A stretch of DNA of 64,000 nucleotides from positions 2,215,001 through 2,279,000 of the forward strand of contig NZ_CP061177.1 in NCBI RefSeq assembly GCF_017355405.1, written 5' to 3'. Each line of letters opens with the position of its first letter. The stretch's first letter is position 1. The stretch is from Roseomonas haemaphysalidis. GTDB taxonomy: Bacteria > Pseudomonadota > Alphaproteobacteria > Acetobacterales > Acetobacteraceae. The notes beneath the pieces are model-generated. The model searched no databases and had not been told where the DNA came from. It was given only the letters and a program-made list of their open reading frames with translations. Positions 44,387 through 53,365 of this stretch are shown piece after piece. The position numbers and the translations under genes were made by a program.

Positions 44387-46879
44387 ATGACGCTGCCTCC
44401 GCCCGTGCCCGTCTGGAACGAGGAAGAGCGACTGGCCGTGCTGCGCCGGATGCGCCTGCTGGACACCCCGCCCGAACAGGCCTTCGACGATCTGGTGCGC
44501 ATGGCGGCGGAACTGCTGGACATGCCGATCGCCGCCGTGCACCTGATCGACAGCGACCGGCAATGGGGCAAGTCCGAGATCGGCCTGGGCGTGCGGGACC
44601 TGTCGCGCGACATCGCCTTCTGCGCGCACACCATCCGCGAGCCGGGCGCGCTGATCGTGCCGGATGCCACGCTGGACCCGCGCTTCGCCGACAACCCGCT
44701 GGTCACCGGCGCGCCCGGCATCCGCTTCTATGCCGGCGAACCGCTGGATGTGGACGGCCACCGGCTGGGCGCCCTGTGCGTGATCGACACCAAGCCCCAT
44801 GCGGGGCTGGATGAGCGCCAGCGCTTCGTGCTGAAGACCCTGGCGGCGCAGGTGGTCAGCCAGATCGCGTTGCGCGCGGCGGCGGCCGAGCGCCTGCGGG
44901 CCCAGGCACTGACGCGGCAGACCCTGAACAGCACCGGGCAGTTCGCCATCATCAGCCTGGATCTCGCCGGGTGCGTGACAGGCTGGAACCGGGGTGCCAG
45001 CAGCGTGCTGGGCTGGCCGGAAGCCGATATCCATGGCCGCTCCATCACCCAGATCTTCACGCCGGAGGATCTGGCGGTGGATGCGCCTGCGCAGGACATG
45101 GCCCGGGCGCTGGCCGTCGGGGAGGCCACCGGGTCCCGCTGGCTGCTCAGGCGGGACGGCACGCGCATCCGGGCCAATGGCGAGATGACGCCGCTGCGCG
45201 ACGACGACGGCATCGCCATCGGCTTTGTGCTGGTGCTGCGCGATTCCACGCGGCAGCACCAGGCGGATGCGGCGCTTCTGGCGGTGAACGAGCGCTACCG
45301 CCTGGCCGCGCGCGCCACCAACGACGCGGTGTGGGACTGGGACCTGCGCGAGAACATCGTGCTGTGGAACGAGGCGATGGAGGAAGCCTATGGCTGGACG
45401 CCGGCCGACACCGGCGCCACCGGCGACTGGTGGATCGACAACATCCACCCCGAGGACCGCGATGCGGTGGACCACAGCATCCATGCCGTGATCGACGGCA
45501 GCGGCACGGGATGGACGGGCGAGTACCGTTTCCGGCGGGCCGACGGCAGCTACGCCGATGTGCTCGACCGCGGCTTCGTGATCCGCGACGCCGCCGGGCA
45601 GGCGGTGCGGATGATCGGCGCGATGCTCGACCTCAGCGAGCGCAAGCGGGCCGAGGCGCGGCTGCGGGAGATGAACGACACGCTGGAACAGCGGGTCGAG
45701 GAACGGACCCGGAGCCTGCGCGAAGCCGAGGAAACGCTGCGGCAAAGCCAGAAGATGGAAGCCGTGGGGCAACTGACCGGCGGGCTGGCGCACGACTTCA
45801 ACAACCTTCTGGCCGGCATCTCGGGCAGCCTGGAGCTGGTGGAGTCACGGCTGGCGCAGGGCCGCACCCAGGGGGTCGATGCGTTTCTCGGCACCGCCAA
45901 GAATGCGGTGAAGCGGGCGGCGGCGCTGACCCATCGGCTGCTGGCCTTTTCCCGCCGGCAAACGCTGGACCCCCGGCCCACCGACGTGAACCGCCTGGTG
46001 GCGGACATGGAGGAACTGGTGCGGCGCACGGTCAACCGTTCCATCGCGCTGGAAGTGCTGCCCACGGCGCCGCTGTGGAACACGCTGGTGGACCCGAACC
46101 AGCTGGAAAACGCCCTGTTGAACCTGTGCATCAACGGGCGGGATGCCATGCCGGATGGCGGCCGCCTGCGGATCGCGACCGCCAATGCGGCGCTGCACGG
46201 CGCGGCGGCCACCGCGCTCAACCTGGCGGATGGCGACTACGTGATGCTCAGCGTCGAGGATACCGGCAGCGGCATGACCGCCGACGTCGCGGCCAAGGCC
46301 TTCGACCCGTTCTTCACGACCAAGCCGCTGGGGCAGGGGACGGGCCTTGGCCTGTCGATGATCTATGGCTTCGTACGTCAGTCGGGCGGCGCCGCCGAGA
46401 TCGACACCGCACCCGGGCGCGGCACCACGGTGCGGTTGTTTCTGCCGCGGGCCCAGGGCATCGCCGAGCCGCTGATGCCATCTCCCGCTGCCCGCAGCCC
46501 GGCTGCCGCCGCGGCGGTGGAGACCGTGCTCGTGGTGGACGACGAACCGACTGTGCGGATGGTGGTCGCCGAGGTGCTGACCGACTTGGGCTACACGGCG
46601 ATCGAGGCTGCGGACGCGGAGGCGGGCTTGTCCCTGCTGCGGTCCAACGCGCGGATCGACCTGCTGGTGTCCGACGTCGGGCTGCCCGGGGACATGAACG
46701 GGCGCGAAATGGCCGAGTTGGCCCGTGAACACCGGGCCGACCTGAAGGTACTGTTTATCACCGGCTTCGCCGAAACCGGTATCCTCAGTCCGGACCGCCT
46801 GCAGGCCGGCATGCAGGTGATGTCGAAGCCCTTCGCCATTGAAGAACTGGCGGCCCGCATCCGGTCGTTGATCGGGTAG
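44387..46879 (+). CDS. Hybrid sensor histidine kinase (GAF-PAS-PAS-HisKA-HATPase-REC)
   Basis: This 830-aa cytoplasmic kinase has no transmembrane segment. An N-terminal GAF domain (about residues 25-165, AVHLIDSDRQWGKSEIG) is followed by PAS domains at about 180-290 and 300-425, a coiled coil, and a HisKA box with phospho-accepting His469 (GGLAHDFNNLLAGISG). The ATPase has NALLNLCINGRDAMPDGG, DTGSGM and GTGLGLSM. The C-terminal receiver has VVDDEP and its phospho-acceptor Asp763 in SDVGLPG. The signal and output are unknown; it is divergent from the membrane-stress operon, so it may sense redox or envelope stress. Start 44387 directly precedes the GAF region. Confidence 0.92.
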   Translation: MTLPPPVPVWNEEERLAVLRRMRLLDTPPEQAFDDLVRMAAELLDMPIAAVHLIDSDRQWGKSEIGLGVRDLSRDIAFCAHTIREPGALIVPDATLDPRFADNPLVTGAPGIRFYAGEPLDVDGHRLGALCVIDTKPHAGLDERQRFVLKTLAAQVVSQIALRAAAAERLRAQALTRQTLNSTGQFAIISLDLAGCVTGWNRGASSVLGWPEADIHGRSITQIFTPEDLAVDAPAQDMARALAVGEATGSRWLLRRDGTRIRANGEMTPLRDDDGIAIGFVLVLRDSTRQHQADAALLAVNERYRLAARATNDAVWDWDLRENIVLWNEAMEEAYGWTPADTGATGDWWIDNIHPEDRDAVDHSIHAVIDGSGTGWTGEYRFRRADGSYADVLDRGFVIRDAAGQAVRMIGAMLDLSERKRAEARLREMNDTLEQRVEERTRSLREAEETLRQSQKMEAVGQLTGGLAHDFNNLLAGISGSLELVESRLAQGRTQGVDAFLGTAKNAVKRAAALTHRLLAFSRRQTLDPRPTDVNRLVADMEELVRRTVNRSIALEVLPTAPLWNTLVDPNQLENALLNLCINGRDAMPDGGRLRIATANAALHGAAATALNLADGDYVMLSVEDTGSGMTADVAAKAFDPFFTTKPLGQGTGLGLSMIYGFVRQSGGAAEIDTAPGRGTTVRLFLPRAQGIAEPLMPSPAARSPAAAAAVETVLVVDDEPTVRMVVAEVLTDLGYTAIEAADAEAGLSLLRSNARIDLLVSDVGLPGDMNGREMAELAREHRADLKVLFITGFAETGILSPDRLQAGMQVMSKPFAIEELAARIRSLIG

Positions 46880-46893
46880 GGGCGGCCGGCCTC

Positions 46894-47085
46894 CTACATC
46901 TGCATGGGCGTGCCGCCCGCGGGGTCGCCGATCGGCGGCAGATCCTCGCCGGGGATCGGCTCTTCCGGCCCGGGCGGGTCCTGGATCGGCGGCTCGGGCG
47001 GCTCCGGCATCGGTGGCGGGTTGGTCGGTGGCATCGGCATTGGCGGATCGTCCGGCGAGATCGGTGCCTGCGCGTGCGGGGTCAT
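46894..47085 (-). CDS. Small proline-rich protein (63 aa)
   Basis: This 63-aa frame is rich in Pro with Asp/Glu (PPMPEPPEPPIQDPPGPEEP) and begins MTPHAQAPISPDDPP. AAGGA lies nine bases before its ATG. It converges with the kinase gene 14 bp away. No signal peptide or known domain is present, and a low-complexity frame in GC-rich DNA could be spurious, but the start signal and isolation argue for a real gene. It may be a disordered adaptor. Confidence 0.5.
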   Translation of the reverse strand: MTPHAQAPISPDDPPMPMPPTNPPPMPEPPEPPIQDPPGPEEPIPGEDLPPIGDPAGGTPMQM

Positions 47086-47409
47086 GGCGACGTCCTTGCT
47101 GGATACCCGGGTTCAATGCGCCATGGCGCGACACGGTTTCGGGTCGCGGACGATCGTCAGGCCCCGCCACCAGGGCCAAGCAACACGCAGGCGTGATGTT
47201 GCAGTGCGGCGCGATGTGTCAGAGCCTAGAACCCTGTAGCATCAGCAAAAAATCTTTCTCTGCAATGGTTTGTCACGTGCTTTTCACGTTAAAAGTCATG
47301 CTCGCATCCTGTTTGCGCCTGAACGCACGCAACAGGTGCGGCAGCACGGCATTACCCGACAACAGCAAAATCAGGGGAACCGCCGCCGCATCGCCGAAAG
47401 GGAGGCTTT
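47086..47409. other. Intergenic region (324 bp) upstream of the first MscS gene
   Basis: No gene is supported. The stretch from about 47230 to 47310 is visibly AT-richer than its surroundings and contains CACGTG and the partial repeat TCACGTGC...TTCACGTTA near 47270-47290. These could be part of a promoter or operator, but I cannot assign a -10/-35 pair with confidence. Confidence 0.4.
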
Positions 47410-48546
47410 TTGGAAAACGCTGCCATTGCCGCGAGGCGGGTTGTCGCTTCGATCGACTGGCTGCCGAACTGGACAGTCAGCCTCCTGGTGCTTGTCGCCG
47501 GCGTGTTGCTGGCGCTCGGCGCGCATCGGGTCCTGTTTCGGGCCGCCACCCGGCTTGTCGCTCCGCGGGATTTGTTCTGGCGCTCCCTCGTTCAGCGCAC
47601 GGAAGGTCCGATCCGCTTCTCGCTGATCATCTTCGCGCTGGGCTTCGGGGCATCCGTCGCGCCCCTCACGCCGACCGAGGGCGACGCGATCCGCCATCTG
47701 CTGCTGGTCTGCTTTATCGGGCTGGTGGGCTGGGTGGCGCGCACGGTGTTGCACATCTGGACCACCATCTACCTGCGGCGGTTCAAGCTGGATTCCGAGG
47801 ACAACCTCCTCGCCCGCAAGCACACCACCCAGTCGCGCATTCTGCAGCGCGTGGCGGCGATCCTGATCGTCGTGATCACGGTTGCCGCCGGGCTGATGAC
47901 CTTCGATGGAGTCAGGCAATACGGCGTGTCGCTGCTGGCGTCCGCCGGTGCCGCCGGCATCGTGCTGGGCTTGGCACTTCAGCCGCTGCTGAAGAACCTG
48001 GTCGCCGGCATCCAGCTCGCCGTCACCCAGCCGATCCGTCTGGAAGACGCGGTGATCGTGGAAGGCGAATGGGGCAACGTGGAGGAGATCAACTCCACTT
48101 ATGTCGTGGTGCGCCTGTGGGACTGGCGGCGGATGATCCTGCCGCTCAGCTACTTTATCGAGCACCCGTTCCAGAACTGGACGCGCGAGGGTGCCAGCCT
48201 GATCGGTACCGCCTTCCTGCATGTCGACTACACCGCCCCGGTGGCCACCATGCGCCGCCGGTTGCAGGAAATCGCCGAGGCCTCGCCGATCTGGGACCGC
48301 CGCGTGGTCAACATGCAGGTGACGGAGCTGACGCCGCAAACCATGCAGATCCGCATGCTGGTCAGCGCCAGCAACGCAGGCCGCGCCTTCGACCTGCGTT
48401 GCGAGGTGCGTGAGAAGATGATCGCCTTTCTGCAGGCCGAGTACCCGCATGCCCTGCCACGCGGCCGCGCCGAAGTGGATGCCGGCCCCGGGCCGGCGGA
48501 TAGCCCCAAGGCGCGCCGCGTCGCCGCCGCCGAGGGTGCTTTCTGA
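47410..48546 (+). CDS. MscS-family mechanosensitive channel, short form
   Basis: This 378-aa inner-membrane channel would release solutes on hypo-osmotic shock. Five hydrophobic segments precede the MscS pore helix SAGAAGIVLGLALQPLLKNL (about residues 178-197) and the beta domain with PIRLEDAVIVEGEWGNVEEI and PLSYFIEHPFQNWTREG. The start is TTG at 47410, with GGGAGG six bases upstream; no ATG fits before the first segment. It is followed by a larger MscS homologue 99 bp on. Confidence 0.92.
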   Translation: MENAAIAARRVVASIDWLPNWTVSLLVLVAGVLLALGAHRVLFRAATRLVAPRDLFWRSLVQRTEGPIRFSLIIFALGFGASVAPLTPTEGDAIRHLLLVCFIGLVGWVARTVLHIWTTIYLRRFKLDSEDNLLARKHTTQSRILQRVAAILIVVITVAAGLMTFDGVRQYGVSLLASAGAAGIVLGLALQPLLKNLVAGIQLAVTQPIRLEDAVIVEGEWGNVEEINSTYVVVRLWDWRRMILPLSYFIEHPFQNWTREGASLIGTAFLHVDYTAPVATMRRRLQEIAEASPIWDRRVVNMQVTELTPQTMQIRMLVSASNAGRAFDLRCEVREKMIAFLQAEYPHALPRGRAEVDAGPGPADSPKARRVAAAEGAF

Positions 48547-48645
48547 ACTGCACCTCTGGCACGCGCCGCCGCCGGGCATCCAAGCCCGGCGGCGGCTGTG
48601 CTAGGACATCGCCACCTGATTGTTTCACTTGCCTGAGGATGCTCC

Positions 48646-51000
48646 GTGCCCGGTCACGCCCGCCTTCGCTGTCTACACCGTGTCCTGCTGTTGCTCGTGC
48701 TGCTGCTGCCAGCCGCCGCCCTCGCGCAGGGAGTAGCCACCGCGCCGGCCCCGGCCGCCGGCGCGGCGCCGGCCGCCCGGGCGCAGGACCCCGTGGCGGC
48801 GCTGGACGGCATCCTGGCAACGCTGAAGAACGACAACAGCCGGGCCGCGTTCGTGGCGGAGCTGGAGCAGTTGCGGAGCAGCCTGGCGCAGCGCGCGGCC
48901 GCACCCGCCGCGCCGGCTGCGCCTGCCACGCCAGCGCCCGCCACGGCGCCAGCCCCGGCCACGGCACCTGCTGCCACGGCACCCGCTGCCACGTCGCCGG
49001 CAGGCGGCGCTGCCGCACCGGCCACCCAGCCCGAAGAGGTGCCGCCCGAGGCCGGGCTGCTGGGCGCCGTCGCCGTGGGCCTGACCGACATCGGTGAAAC
49101 GGTGCGCGAGCAGCTGACCAGCGGCAGCATCACCGGCCGCATCGCCGCTGCCGCCACCCAGGCGGAAAGCCGGCTGGTGACGGCGGTGACCAGCGGCAAC
49201 GCGGTGGGGTTCCTTCTCTGGGCCGGCGCTGGCTGGGCCCTGGCCGCGGTTCTGCTGTACGGGCTCAGGATGCTGCCCTGGTTGCGGCCGCTGCCCCCCG
49301 GCACCCGCTTTCAGCCGGAACGCCGTGGCCATCTGTGGCGCAACGCCGGGCTGGATGCCGCGCGCCGCTTGGCACCATGGATCCCGGCCGTCGCCGTCGT
49401 ACTGGCCTGGCCCGCCGTGTTGCCGCGTTCCGGCGACAGCGCCCGGTTGTTCCTGGCCGTGGCCTTGCCGTTTCTGGTCGGCAGCCTGGCGATCCGCCTG
49501 GGCGGGCCGCTGCTGTTTCTGCTGGGTCCGCTGCGCGGCTGGCGCATCGTCGCCTATGCCGAGCGGCGCATCCTGCCCTGGCTGGGCGCGCTGGCCGCCC
49601 TGTCCGTGGCCAGCACCATGCTCCGCGCCCCGGAGCTGCGCTGGACCCTGGGCTGGGATGTCGCGGCGGTGCTGACCTTTATCGTGGACACCGCGCTGGG
49701 CATCGTCGCCATCATCTTCATCCTGAACCGCCGCCGCGGCGTGCAGCGCCTGCTGAGCGACACGCGCGGAGAGCAGGCGCGGGACGGCAAGCTGCACAAG
49801 GTGCTGGGTGCCCGGCTGGCCGCCAACTGGCACCTGTTGGGCCTGCTGATCGTGGTGGGGCACCTGATCTCCCGGCTGTTCGGGGTCGGCGGCGGCTCGT
49901 TCATCGGGCGGGCGATGATCACCGTCGCGGCCATCGCGGTGATCGCGGCGCTGACCTTCGCGATGTCCGGCGGCTTGGCCAAGCTGGCGTCGCACATGAA
50001 CAACGGCCGGGGCGGCCTGGCCCGCCGGCTGACATGGCGGTACCTCGAAACGGCCCGGCAGCTGCTGCGCATCGTGGCCGGCGTCGTGATCCTGATCGTC
50101 GCCCTGCGCATCTGGAATTTCGATGCCGTCACCTGGTTCAGCGCCGGCGTCGGGCTGGCCATCGCGCGGCCGATCATCTCCATCGCCAGCGTGCTGCTGA
50201 TCGGCTGGATCAGCTGGGCGACGCTGGACACCATCGTCGACTTCGCCCTGCTGCCGAAGGATCATTCGGGCCGGGCGCGGGATCATTCCAACCGGGCGCG
50301 CACCCTGCTGCCACTGCTGCGCAACTTCGCCTTCGTGGTGCTGGTGGTGCTGACCATCATCGCGGTGCTGAGCAACCTCGGCGTCAACGTCACGGTGTTG
50401 CTGGGCTCGGTTTCCATCCTCGGCGTCGCCATCGGCTTCGGGTCGCAGCAGCTGGTGCAGGATGTCATCACCGGCCTGTTCATGCTGTTCGAGGACACCA
50501 TCGCGGTGGGCGACACGATCGACACCGGCGACCGCAACGGCACGGTGGAAAGCCTGACCATCCGCACCGTGCGCATCCGCGACGGCGACGGCGCGCTGCA
50601 CACCATCCCCTTCAGCCAGATCAAGGCGCTGAAGAACCGCTCGCGCGGCCTGGGCGTCTACACGGTCAAGGTGGTGGTGGGCTACGACGCTAACCTGGAC
50701 CGCGTGATGGAAGTGATGAAGGAGATCGGGCAGGGGCTGCGGGACGACCCGGCCTATTCGTCCGACATGCTCACCGGGCTGGAGATCTGGGGCGTCGACC
50801 AGTTCACGCCGGACGGCATCACCATCATGGGCGGGTTGAAGACCCGCGCCCTGAAGCAATGGGGCGTCGGCCGGGCCTTCAACCTCCGCCTGAAGCGGCG
50901 CTTCGACGAGGAAGGCATTCCGCTCACCCCGCCGCGCTCCTCCGTCATGGTGCTGCCGCCCCATGCGCAAAAAGAACTGGAAGCCGACATCGGCGCCTGA
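48646..51000 (+). CDS. MscS-family mechanosensitive channel, large form with periplasmic domain
   Basis: This 784-aa protein has a signal peptide (RVLLLLVLLLPAAALAQ), an Ala/Pro-rich periplasmic linker (about residues 30-130), roughly ten transmembrane segments and then the MscS core: VLLGSVSILGVAIGFGSQQLVQDVITGLFML, DTIAVGDTIDTGDRNGTVESL and IPFSQIKALKNRSRG. Each quoted block is a conserved part of the pore or beta domain. The start is GTG at 48646 with GAGGA upstream. It forms a pair with the preceding short MscS gene and probably responds to strong turgor changes. Confidence 0.9.
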   Translation: MPGHARLRCLHRVLLLLVLLLPAAALAQGVATAPAPAAGAAPAARAQDPVAALDGILATLKNDNSRAAFVAELEQLRSSLAQRAAAPAAPAAPATPAPATAPAPATAPAATAPAATSPAGGAAAPATQPEEVPPEAGLLGAVAVGLTDIGETVREQLTSGSITGRIAAAATQAESRLVTAVTSGNAVGFLLWAGAGWALAAVLLYGLRMLPWLRPLPPGTRFQPERRGHLWRNAGLDAARRLAPWIPAVAVVLAWPAVLPRSGDSARLFLAVALPFLVGSLAIRLGGPLLFLLGPLRGWRIVAYAERRILPWLGALAALSVASTMLRAPELRWTLGWDVAAVLTFIVDTALGIVAIIFILNRRRGVQRLLSDTRGEQARDGKLHKVLGARLAANWHLLGLLIVVGHLISRLFGVGGGSFIGRAMITVAAIAVIAALTFAMSGGLAKLASHMNNGRGGLARRLTWRYLETARQLLRIVAGVVILIVALRIWNFDAVTWFSAGVGLAIARPIISIASVLLIGWISWATLDTIVDFALLPKDHSGRARDHSNRARTLLPLLRNFAFVVLVVLTIIAVLSNLGVNVTVLLGSVSILGVAIGFGSQQLVQDVITGLFMLFEDTIAVGDTIDTGDRNGTVESLTIRTVRIRDGDGALHTIPFSQIKALKNRSRGLGVYTVKVVVGYDANLDRVMEVMKEIGQGLRDDPAYSSDMLTGLEIWGVDQFTPDGITIMGGLKTRALKQWGVGRAFNLRLKRRFDEEGIPLTPPRSSVMVLPPHAQKELEADIGA

Positions 51001-51007
51001 CGATCCA

Positions 51008-51040
51008 CGGCGGCGGCGCCCGTCACGGGCGCCGCCGCCG
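51008..51040. terminator. GC-rich 15-bp hairpin between convergent genes
   Basis: CGGCGGCGGCGCCCG (51008-51022) and its exact complement (51026-51040) are separated by TCA. No T tract follows on either side, so it is an unusual or rho-assisted terminator for the MscS gene and the convergent Bug receptor gene. Confidence 0.55.
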
Positions 51041-51045
51041 GGGCG

Positions 51046-52026
51046 TCACTCCGGCTTGATGTTGCGCTTGCGGATCAGCGCGCCCCAGCGCGCTCGCTCC
51101 TGTTCGGCGTAGGGGGCGAACTCCTCCGGCGTGCCGCCCACCACGTCGATGGACAGCGGTGCCAGCTTCTCCCGCACCTCGCCCGACAGCATCACGGCGC
51201 GGGACGCCTCGGCCAGCTTGCGGATCACGGGCTCCGGCGTGCCTGCGGGCGCGAACAGGCCGAAGTCGGTGGAAGCGCGGTAGCCGGGCAGGCCGCTTTC
51301 GGCCACCGTCGGCACGTCGGGCGCTTCCTTGCTGCGCTCGGCGCTGGTGACCGCCAGCGCCCGCAGCTCGCCGGAGCGGAGATACGGCACGGCGGTGACG
51401 GAATCGACGAAGGACAGCACCACCTCCTTGCCCAGCACCGCCTGCACGCCCTGCGCCCCGCTGCGATACGGCGCGTGAAGCATCTCCGCCCCCGCCATGT
51501 CCAGCATCAGCTCCACGCCCAGGTGGTTGGCGACGCCCGAGCCGGCCGAGGCGTAGCTGATGCCGCCCGGCTTCTGCTTGGCCGCCGAGATCAGGTCTTG
51601 CAGCGTGCGGAAGGGCGCGCCGGGGGCCACGCAGATGAACATCGCGTTGGTCGCCAGCATGCCTACGGGCGCGAAGGCCTTGTCGTTGTCGTAAGGCAGC
51701 TTCTCGAACATGAAGGGCGCCATGGCGAAGGTGCCGTTCGGCACCACGCCGAGGGTGTAGCCATCCGGCCGCGCGCGGGCGAGAAAGGACATGCCCACGG
51801 TGCCGCTGGCGCCCGCGCGGTTGTCCACCACGAACTGCTGCCCGAACCGGGCGGACAGGGTCTGCGCCAGCAGCCGCGCCACAAAGTCGGTGGAGCCGCC
51901 GGGGGCGAAGGGCACCATCACCGCCACGGGGCGGCTCGGGTAGCTGTCCTGCGCCCGGGCGCGGGATGCCGGCAGAGCCGCCAGGGCAAGGCCTGTGGCG
52001 AGGGCGTGGCGTCGGGTGATGGGCAT
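51046..52026 (-). CDS. Bug-family tripartite tricarboxylate transporter receptor
   Basis: This 326-aa periplasmic receptor has a Tat-like signal (TRRHALATGLALAALPASRA) and Bug motifs: RPVAVMVPFAPGGSTDFVAR, VVDNRAGASGTVG, HAPYRSGAQGVQAVLGKEV and FGLFAPAGTPEPVIRKLAEA. No TctA/TctB genes are adjacent. GGGAAG lies nine bases before its ATG. It is divergent from an amidohydrolase gene, with which it may share a ligand pathway. Confidence 0.92.
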   Translation of the reverse strand: MPITRRHALATGLALAALPASRARAQDSYPSRPVAVMVPFAPGGSTDFVARLLAQTLSARFGQQFVVDNRAGASGTVGMSFLARARPDGYTLGVVPNGTFAMAPFMFEKLPYDNDKAFAPVGMLATNAMFICVAPGAPFRTLQDLISAAKQKPGGISYASAGSGVANHLGVELMLDMAGAEMLHAPYRSGAQGVQAVLGKEVVLSFVDSVTAVPYLRSGELRALAVTSAERSKEAPDVPTVAESGLPGYRASTDFGLFAPAGTPEPVIRKLAEASRAVMLSGEVREKLAPLSIDVVGGTPEEFAPYAEQERARWGALIRKRNIKPE

Positions 52027-52138
52027 GGCTGTTTCTTCCCTGAAGCGGCGACTCGTGCGGGCGCCCTGCAGCGGTTTATGGACGAGCGGCATGGCCCGTT
52101 CCATACCGTTCGGCAACGAACCGGGGAGCGCCGCGTCC

Positions 52139-53365
52139 ATGCTGCATGAGCCCACCATCATCCTGCGCGCCGCCGGCGCCTGGATCGGCGACGGACGCGT
52201 GGTGGCGCCGGCGGAGCTGCATGTCGCCGGCGGCTGCCTGCGCTGGATCGGCCATCCCGGTGGCGGGCCGCCGCCCGAAGGGGCGGTGGTGCGGGAGCTG
52301 GGCTGCCAATGGCTGTTGCCGGGCCTGATCGACGCGCATCTGCACCTGTGGGGCCTCGACCTGTCCGACCCGGCGGCGTTGTGGAACTGGCCGATGGCGT
52401 ATCGCGCCACGCGCGCCGCCGCGGATCTGCAGCGGATGCTGCGGCAGGGCATCACGGCCGTGCGGTGCCTGGGCGGGCCGCTGGGGCCGTCCCTCGCGCG
52501 CGCCGTGCGGGAAGGGTTGATCGAGGGGCCACATGTTGTCGCGGCCGGGGAGTTCATCTGTGCCCGCGCCGGCACCTGGGACGCGGTGTCCTTTCCGCAA
52601 AGCTGGGTGGAAGGGCTTGGCATGTACGCGGACGGCGCGGACGCCTGCCGGCAGCGGGTGCGCGAGCGCATCCGCCAGGGTGCGGACTTCATCAAGGTCG
52701 GCGGCTCGGTGGGCGAGCATACCGATCTGCTGCGCCCCTGGGGCGACGACCCCGCGCATCTGCGGCTTGCCTACAGCGACGGCGAGATGGCGGTGCTGGT
52801 GGAGGAAGCGCACCGCAACGGGTTGCGGGTCGCCAGCCACGCGATCGGCGAGGCCGCCGTGCGGCAGGCGCTGGATTGCGGCGTGGACAGCATCGAGCAC
52901 GGTCACGGCATCGGCGACGAAACGGCGCGGCGGCTGGCGGGCGAGGGGCGAATGCTGGTGCCCACCCTGTCGCTGCCGGTACTGCGGCTGGCACATCCCG
53001 ACCCGGCGGTGGCGGCCGGCTGGCAACGGCACCGCGAGGCGCAGCGGCGGTCCTTGCAGCACGCGCTGCGGCACGGCGTGCGCATGGCCGCCGGCACCGA
53101 CTTCGTGGGTCCTCCCGGCTCGCCGCTCGGGGCCAATGCGATGGAGCTGGAGCAGCTGGTCGATGCTGGCCTGACGGTGGAGCAGGCGCTGCTCGCCGGC
53201 ACCGCCACGGCGGCCGAGGCGCTGGGAATGCAGGACCGCATTGGCCGGCTAGCGGTGGGCCTGCAGGCCGATGTGGTGGCGGTGCCGGGCGACCCGCGGG
53301 CGGACATCGGGCTGGTGCGCCGCGTCGGCTTCGTGATGAAGGGTGGGCGGGTGGTGCTGGGCTAG
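52139..53365 (+). CDS. Metal-dependent amidohydrolase superfamily protein
   Basis: This 408-aa enzyme has the imidazolonepropionase/dipeptidase-like amidohydrolase pattern: LLPGLIDAHLHLWG (metal His pair), FIKVGGSVGEHTD with a likely bridging Lys, ASHAIGEAAV, SIEHGHGI and the catalytic Asp in AAGTDFVGPPG. It would hydrolyse a cyclic amide or a peptide-like bond. Start 52139 follows GGGGAG at a slightly long distance; 52091 is an alternative. It is divergent from a Bug receptor and overlaps the convergent flavoprotein gene by 4 bp. Confidence 0.85.
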   Translation: MLHEPTIILRAAGAWIGDGRVVAPAELHVAGGCLRWIGHPGGGPPPEGAVVRELGCQWLLPGLIDAHLHLWGLDLSDPAALWNWPMAYRATRAAADLQRMLRQGITAVRCLGGPLGPSLARAVREGLIEGPHVVAAGEFICARAGTWDAVSFPQSWVEGLGMYADGADACRQRVRERIRQGADFIKVGGSVGEHTDLLRPWGDDPAHLRLAYSDGEMAVLVEEAHRNGLRVASHAIGEAAVRQALDCGVDSIEHGHGIGDETARRLAGEGRMLVPTLSLPVLRLAHPDPAVAAGWQRHREAQRRSLQHALRHGVRMAAGTDFVGPPGSPLGANAMELEQLVDAGLTVEQALLAGTATAAEALGMQDRIGRLAVGLQADVVAVPGDPRADIGLVRRVGFVMKGGRVVLG

